The notes under the pieces: model-generated | Told to the model about the DNA's origin: nothing | Databases searched by the model: none | The model's input: the letters and a program-made list of their open reading frames with translations, nothing else | Translations under genes and position numbers: made by a program | DNA from: VGCC01 sp044375955 | Lineage (GTDB): Bacteria > Actinomycetota > Actinomycetes > S36-B12 | Reading direction: 5' to 3' | DNA length: 64,000 nucleotides | NCBI GenBank assembly: GCA_044375955.1 | Contig: JBILLS010000001.1 | Span: forward strand, 1 to 64,000 | Shown: piece by piece, positions 59,992-64,000 of the stretch | Numbering within the stretch: the stretch's first letter is position 1 | How the letters are laid out: the number at the start of each line of letters is the position of its first letter

Positions 59992-60687
59992 GTGGACGCC
60001 CCCATCGTGCTGCTCATCGAAGCCGCGGGTACCTGGCGTACGTCGATCGAGACGGACCTTCGTGGCAGCGGCCTCCTCCTCGAGTGCGACGACCTGGTGG
60101 CCGCCGAGGTGATCGTCCGACACAAGGCGTCCTACTCCGCATTCATCGTGGGTCCCTCGCTGTCCACAGCCGACCAGATCCGCATGTGCCGACTGATTCG
60201 ATCCGTCTCCCAGGCTCCGATCGTGGCCGTCAGCACCAAGACGGACGATGCCGAGGAACTGCGGATGCTGTCCGCGGGAGCCACCGAATTCTTCACGGTC
60301 CCCTTGCGGACCGCGGTGTTCCTCGCCCGACTCACCGGTCGCACACATGACTTCGAACACTCCCAGGGAACGAACGTGCGCAGCTTCGCGAATGTGGAGG
60401 TGGAACTCGACGCACGCGTGGTCAAGGTGGACGGCGAGACGATCGCGCTCACCAAGACTGAATTCGACATCCTCTCCTTCATGTCGATCAGCCCGCGCAA
60501 AACCTTTTCCCGCCGCGAGTTGGCCGAAGCGGTCTGGCCGGAGTCGTGGTTCCGCGATGACCATCGCATCGAGGCCCATATGTCCCGTCTCCGCAGGAAG
60601 ATCAATCAGCATGGAGAAGGGTCTCTGCTGATCGCGATCCGGGGTGTCGGATACCGACTCCTCTCCACCCCCCGGTCGAACGTGTGA
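59992..60687 (+). CDS. OmpR-type response regulator with a degenerate receiver domain
   Basis: A 231-residue protein. Residues 4-120 form a receiver-like domain and about 140-228 a winged helix (DGETIALTKTEFDILSFMSISPRKTFSRRELAEAVW ... HMSRLRRKINQ ... IRGVGYRLL). The receiver lacks normal phosphorylation residues. The position of the phospho-acceptor Asp reads YSAFIVGPS (Gly54), the acidic pair is only Glu10, and the usual KP motif is VPLR. It is therefore likely phosphorylation-independent. GTG 59992 follows a GGAAGGGG stretch and gives the standard OmpR length; ATG 59881 is an alternative. No histidine kinase is nearby. Confidence 0.75.
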   Translation: MDAPIVLLIEAAGTWRTSIETDLRGSGLLLECDDLVAAEVIVRHKASYSAFIVGPSLSTADQIRMCRLIRSVSQAPIVAVSTKTDDAEELRMLSAGATEFFTVPLRTAVFLARLTGRTHDFEHSQGTNVRSFANVEVELDARVVKVDGETIALTKTEFDILSFMSISPRKTFSRRELAEAVWPESWFRDDHRIEAHMSRLRRKINQHGEGSLLIAIRGVGYRLLSTPRSNV

Positions 60688-60709
60688 CGTCGGCGATCGA
60701 CCGGTGACG

Positions 60710-61501
60710 TCACCGCGTGCGGCTCCTCCACCGCGGTCGAGGTAGGTCTGCGCCCTGCCACAGCATGCGTAGTCCGACGACGATAAGCACGGCCGCGAAT
60801 GCTGCGCGCAGGACCGAGCCGCTCAACCACAGGGCGAGCGCCGCACCCAGCACTCCACCCGAGATCGCACCCAACCCGTAACGCGAACCCCTGCGCCAGT
60901 CCGTGAGTCCCGGTCGAGTGAGCCGCACGGCACCGACCAGGGCGATGGGTCCCATGACCGCGAGCGAGGTTCCCGCCGCCAACTGCTGCGGATAGCCGAA
61001 GAAGGCGACCAGGATGGGGATGAGGATGATTCCGCCCCCGATACCGAAGAGTGCGGACAGCACTCCCATGGCGAGTCCGCTGAGTGCATAGGCGAGGACC
61101 GTCCAATCCACGCTGAACGTTCGCGCTACATCGCCGGACGCCTCTACGTGCACCAAGAGGCGGACGGCCGCAGCGATCATGATGACCCCGAAGGCCGCCT
61201 GCAGGATTCGGTTGGCGCTGCGGGTCACGACGTAGGAGCCGATGAGTGACCCTGCAATGCCGCCGATGAGGATCGCGATGGCGGGGATCCACGCGACTTG
61301 ATCGCCGACCCCGTAGGTGATCGTCGCGGCGACAGCGGCCATCGCCACCATCACCAGGCTCGTCGCCTGCGCCTTCTTCTGCTCGATGTGGAAACCCAGG
61401 ACCTGGATGGGGACGAGGAGGATGCCACCCCCGACCCCGAAGACCCCCGAGAAGGCACCGGTGCCGAACCCGATGCCGAGGTCACGTGGCAGCGGTCGCA
61501 C
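60710..61501 (-). CDS. TSUP-family (TauE/SafE) membrane transporter
   Basis: A 263-residue membrane protein with about eight helices in two repeats. Each repeat has a Gly-rich signature: SGVFGVGGGILLVP near residue 18 and SALFGIGGGIILIPIL near 150. Members move sulfite, sulfonates or other organic anions. The ligand is unknown. The GTG start has TAGCCT six bases upstream. The basic tail is short (RPRWRSRTR). Confidence 0.87.
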   Translation of the reverse strand: MRPLPRDLGIGFGTGAFSGVFGVGGGILLVPIQVLGFHIEQKKAQATSLVMVAMAAVAATITYGVGDQVAWIPAIAILIGGIAGSLIGSYVVTRSANRILQAAFGVIMIAAAVRLLVHVEASGDVARTFSVDWTVLAYALSGLAMGVLSALFGIGGGIILIPILVAFFGYPQQLAAGTSLAVMGPIALVGAVRLTRPGLTDWRRGSRYGLGAISGGVLGAALALWLSGSVLRAAFAAVLIVVGLRMLWQGADLPRPRWRSRTR

Positions 61502-61507
61502 GCGCTC

Positions 61508-61513
61508 AGGCTA
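61508..61513 (-). promoter_or_regulatory. -10 element of the TSUP gene (TAGCCT on the minus strand)
   Basis: TAGCCT is followed by six bases and then the GTG at 61501, with no ribosome-binding sequence. It sits in the short gap after the alkane hydroxylase gene. Confidence 0.45.
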
Positions 61514-61521
61514 CGGGTGGA

Positions 61522-62892
61522 TCAGAGGTCACTGGTGGCGACAGACACGAAGTCGATCTTGTCCCGTACCCCGCAGTCCGGGCAGCACCAGCTGTCCGGC
61601 ACCTGAGACCACGCGGTGCCCGCGGGAAAGCCCTCGCGCGCATCGCCGATGCGCTCGTCGAATGTGTAGCCGCAGGAGGGACACATGTATATGTGTGACG
61701 CATTTTGGGCAGGCAGTGGTGCGTCCTGGGTCTCGGCAAGCAGTGCCGCCGGGGCGGGCCACCGCTCGAGGATGCTCGTGCGCGCGTGCGGTGCGAGGTT
61801 CGCCCGAGACATATCCCCACCGAAATGCGTGGCGACTCGCGGATCCATCACCTTCCGCCATGCCGGAGGAAAGAGGGCGAGCAAGATCATCCCCGCGTAT
61901 CCGGTGGGCAGCACCGGTGAGAGCTCATAGTCGCGCAACGCCTGATAGCGGCGAGTGGGTTGCGCATGGTGATCGCTGTGACGTTGCAGGTGATAGAGCA
62001 ACACGTTCGTGGCGAGGTTGTTGGAATTCCAGCTGTGCGTGGGGTCGACCCGTTCATAGCGCTCGCGATCTCCCGATCGCACCTTCTGGCGCAGCATTCC
62101 GTAATGCTCGAGATAGTTCACCGCCTCGAGGAGTGTGATCGCCACGAGCGCCTGCAGGATCAGGAAGGGGATGATCGCGGTACCCAGCCACACGACCATG
62201 ACAGCCCAGAGGGCGAGTGTCATCAGCCATGAGTTGATCACATCGTTTCCGATACGCAGCGGGCTGAGGTTGCGTCGGGCGTAGCGACGCCTCTCCAGGT
62301 TCCACGCACTGCGCAGGGAGCCGAAGACGGTTCTGGGCCAGAACCGGTAGAAGCTCTCACCGACCCGGCTGCTCGCCGGATCCTCCGGCGTTGCCACGCG
62401 CACGTGATGACCGCGGTTGTGCTCGATATAGAAGTGGCCATAACCGCTCTGCGCGAGCGCGATCTTCGACAACCACCGCTCGTTCGCCTCCTTCTTATGG
62501 CCGAGTTCGTGAGCGGTGTTGATCCCGAGTCCCCCGATGAACCCGACGGTGACCGCGAGACCCACCTGCTCCCAAGTGCTCAGTCCCCCGTTCACGATGA
62601 ACCAGAACGACGTCGCAAAGCCCGCGTACTGCAGGGGCAGGAAGAGGTAGGTGATCCATCGGTAGTAGCGATCACGCTCAAGTGCCTCGATGACGTCCTC
62701 GGGCGGATTAGCACGGTCGAGCCCGGTCACCACATCGATGAGCGGAACAACACCGAGAATGAAGATCGGACCCAGCCACAGCCACACGGCCATGTCGGTC
62801 GCGAGGAACAACCCGATGGCGAGGAACGGCAACAGGGGCATGAGCAGCGCGACAAGCCAGAGGTACCGCTTATGGTCGCGCCAGGTGTCCAT
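61522..62892 (-). CDS. alkB: Alkane 1-monooxygenase fused to rubredoxin (AlkB-Rd)
   Basis: A 456-residue membrane di-iron hydroxylase that oxidises n-alkanes or similar chains at the terminal carbon. About six helices are present. The eight-His set lies in NTAHELGHKK near residue 133, EHNRGHHVRVATPEDPA near 163 and LLYHLQRHSDHHAQPTRRYQ near 305. The last 60 residues are a complete rubredoxin (MCPSCGYTFDE ... PDSWCCPDCGVRDKIDF) that supplies electrons in the same chain. ATG 62892 is preferred to ATG 62913, which would add seven residues. No separate reductase gene is adjacent. Confidence 0.93.
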   Translation of the reverse strand: MDTWRDHKRYLWLVALLMPLLPFLAIGLFLATDMAVWLWLGPIFILGVVPLIDVVTGLDRANPPEDVIEALERDRYYRWITYLFLPLQYAGFATSFWFIVNGGLSTWEQVGLAVTVGFIGGLGINTAHELGHKKEANERWLSKIALAQSGYGHFYIEHNRGHHVRVATPEDPASSRVGESFYRFWPRTVFGSLRSAWNLERRRYARRNLSPLRIGNDVINSWLMTLALWAVMVVWLGTAIIPFLILQALVAITLLEAVNYLEHYGMLRQKVRSGDRERYERVDPTHSWNSNNLATNVLLYHLQRHSDHHAQPTRRYQALRDYELSPVLPTGYAGMILLALFPPAWRKVMDPRVATHFGGDMSRANLAPHARTSILERWPAPAALLAETQDAPLPAQNASHIYMCPSCGYTFDERIGDAREGFPAGTAWSQVPDSWCCPDCGVRDKIDFVSVATSDL

Positions 62893-62956
62893 CACACCCC
62901 CTTGGGATCCCACAACTGTACCCAGGGAAGGACGACGCCTCCAGGGATGCGTGGCT

Positions 62957-63349
62957 CTAGCCGCGGATGCCCTTCGAGACTGCCCGCTCGGCGGTCTTCA
63001 CCTTGATGTAGGTGGAGGAGGACGAGTTCCACATGAACCAGAGCACGAGTACCTGGATCGCCAGGCGGACGATCCCGAGAAGCACCTCACCGCTGAAGAT
63101 CTGCGTGACTTCATTGATGACGGCGATCACCGCGAAGACCGAAATCAGTATTCGAGCCCAGTTGTGGCCACGGGCGAGTGAGAACGCGATAACCGCAGCG
63201 ACGACCGCAACGGCGGTCACGAACAGGCTGAGCAGCAGCCCCACGACCGAGAAATCGGCGGCAAGGACGGCGAACGCCGCGATGATCGAGAGGACGACAT
63301 AGAGCCATACGAGGAGTACCGCGATGGTCAGGGTAAAAGGTCTGCGCAT
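62957..63349 (-). CDS. Small membrane protein, family not recognised
   Basis: A 130-residue protein with about four hydrophobic helices (LTIAVLLVWLYVVLSIIAAFAVLA; VVGLLLSLFVTAVAVVAAVIAFSL; ARILISVFAVIAVINEV; LLGIVRLAIQVLVLWFMW). The C-terminus is Ser-rich, then basic. ATG 63349 has TACCGT six bases upstream on its own strand, fitting the leaderless pattern; a longer frame from 63373 lacks support. The function is unknown. Confidence 0.6.
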   Translation of the reverse strand: MRRPFTLTIAVLLVWLYVVLSIIAAFAVLAADFSVVGLLLSLFVTAVAVVAAVIAFSLARGHNWARILISVFAVIAVINEVTQIFSGEVLLGIVRLAIQVLVLWFMWNSSSSTYIKVKTAERAVSKGIRG

Positions 63350-63355
63350 GGGGAC

Positions 63356-63361
63356 ACGGTA
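63356..63361 (-). promoter_or_regulatory. -10 element (TACCGT on the minus strand)
   Basis: TACCGT is followed by six bases and then the ATG at 63349. Confidence 0.4.
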
Positions 63362-63395
63362 GTGACAATCCATGTCCGGCGGGGGGTCATCCGCG

Positions 63396-64000
63396 CTACT
63401 GGGGCAACTTTCGGAAAATCGGCCGCGGAACCGCCTTCACCGCGGTCATCAGGAACCTCAGAGGCCCGGGGGCGTAGACCGTGTGCTTGCCCTTGCGCAA
63501 CGCGGTCACGATGACCTGAGCGACCTCGTCCGGGTCCGAGGTCATCGGCGCCTCCGGCAGCCCAGCACTCATGCGGGTGCGGACCATGCCCGGGCGCACC
63601 ACGAGAACGCTGGCACCCGATCCCGCGAGAGCGTCCCCCAATCCTTGGGCGAATGCGTCGAGACCAGCCTTGGTCGAGCCGTAGACGTAGTTGGAACGGC
63701 GCGCCCGATCCCCGGCAACGCTGGAGAGCACCACGAGGTGACCGTGGCCCTGGTCGCGAAGTCTGCGTGCAACGTGCAAACCCACACTGACCGCGCCCGT
63801 GTAGTTGACGGTGGCGATCTCGACCGCGAGAGCGGGATTCGCCTCCACCTGCATCTGGTCGCCGAGGACGCCGAACGCCACGATGACGATGTCGATGTCT
63901 CCCGCATCGAAGATCGTGTCGATGATGTGTTGGTGGGATGCGGTGTCCGCCGCATCGAACGCGGTGGTCTCTACCCCGGTGATCCCGGCGGCGGTCAGCC
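63396..64000 (-). CDS. dprE2: DprE2-type decaprenylphosphoryl-2-keto-ribose reductase (5' end outside window)
   Basis: The frame is open from the window edge to the stop at 63396 and gives about 200 C-terminal residues of an SDR. FDAADTASHQHII, GDIDIVIVAFGVLGD, INYTGAVSVG-like NYTGAVSVGLHVARRL, LSSVAGDRARRSNYVYGSTKAGLD (catalytic Ser-Tyr-Lys) and the ending RPIFRKLP closely follow mycobacterial DprE2, which finishes decaprenylphosphoryl-arabinose, the arabinose donor for cell-wall arabinan. The N-terminal cofactor loop lies beyond the window, as may dprE1. Confidence 0.85.
   Translation of the reverse strand, partial: LTAAGITGVETTAFDAADTASHQHIIDTIFDAGDIDIVIVAFGVLGDQMQVEANPALAVEIATVNYTGAVSVGLHVARRLRDQGHGHLVVLSSVAGDRARRSNYVYGSTKAGLDAFAQGLGDALAGSGASVLVVRPGMVRTRMSAGLPEAPMTSDPDEVAQVIVTALRKGKHTVYAPGPLRFLMTAVKAVPRPIFRKLPQ

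Overview
The window is high-G+C DNA from an actinobacterium (Actinomycetota). The evidence is lineage-typical gene content and order: purF-purM followed by DUF3073 and a BldC-type regulator; purS-purQ-purL followed by an SCP-like gene; pyrE-SPOUT methyltransferase-class I aldolase-DUF3151-purA; dnaK-grpE-dnaJ-hspR-clpB with a HAIR operator; an EtfD-type membrane Fe-S reductase; a DprE2 homologue; a deazaflavin (F420)-type oxidoreductase; and an IdeR/DtxR-type iron box. No rRNA gene is present, so the genus cannot be fixed. The DNA looks chromosomal: no phage, transposase, CRISPR array or origin was recognised.

Layout. 1-4.1 kb: the end of a probable MMPL transporter gene, a sarcosine-oxidase-like flavoenzyme, small secreted and membrane proteins, TerC. 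4.3-12.3 kb: a compact Tad/Flp pilus locus (tadV, flp, tadE, tadG-like, cpaB, tadZ, tadA, tadB, tadC) in which the TadB platform protein carries an N-terminal von Willebrand A domain. 12.2-16.3 kb: small membrane proteins, a ThDP decarboxylase, PlsC and BldC. 16.6-27.8 kb: DUF3073, purM, purF, an iron(III) ABC importer with an iron box and a second binding protein, and purSQL-SCP. 27.8-30.8 kb: a VapBC pair, a Tat-exported berberine-bridge-like flavoenzyme and a divergent Ddn-like protein. 30.8-42.2 kb: galE-purC-purB-purD-aminotransferase, then GNAT-purA-FAD enzyme-DUF3151-aldolase-SPOUT-pyrE. 42.2-47.6 kb: SDR, secreted trypsin-like protease, acyl-CoA dehydrogenase-like protein, class I aminotransferase, UPF0303. 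47.6-56.6 kb: the heat-shock operon and divergent etfD. 56.6-64 kb: dcd, DUF2237, tRNA-Gly(CCC), two GAF-ANTAR proteins, a divergent response regulator without the usual phospho-acceptor, TSUP, an AlkB-rubredoxin fusion, and dprE2 cut by the window end.

How the genes work together. Nine genes of purine synthesis (purF, D, S, Q, L, M, C, B, A), plus pyrE and dcd, make this a nucleotide-synthesis neighbourhood arranged as tightly overlapping operons. A second theme is promoter architecture. Many genes have a TANNNT -10 element exactly six bases before an ATG or GTG start with no Shine-Dalgarno sequence, which is the layout of leaderless transcripts. Several divergent gene pairs share or mirror one -10 palindrome. 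This promoter pattern, the vWA-TadB fusion and the GAF-ANTAR/degenerate-receiver cluster are the most unusual things seen.
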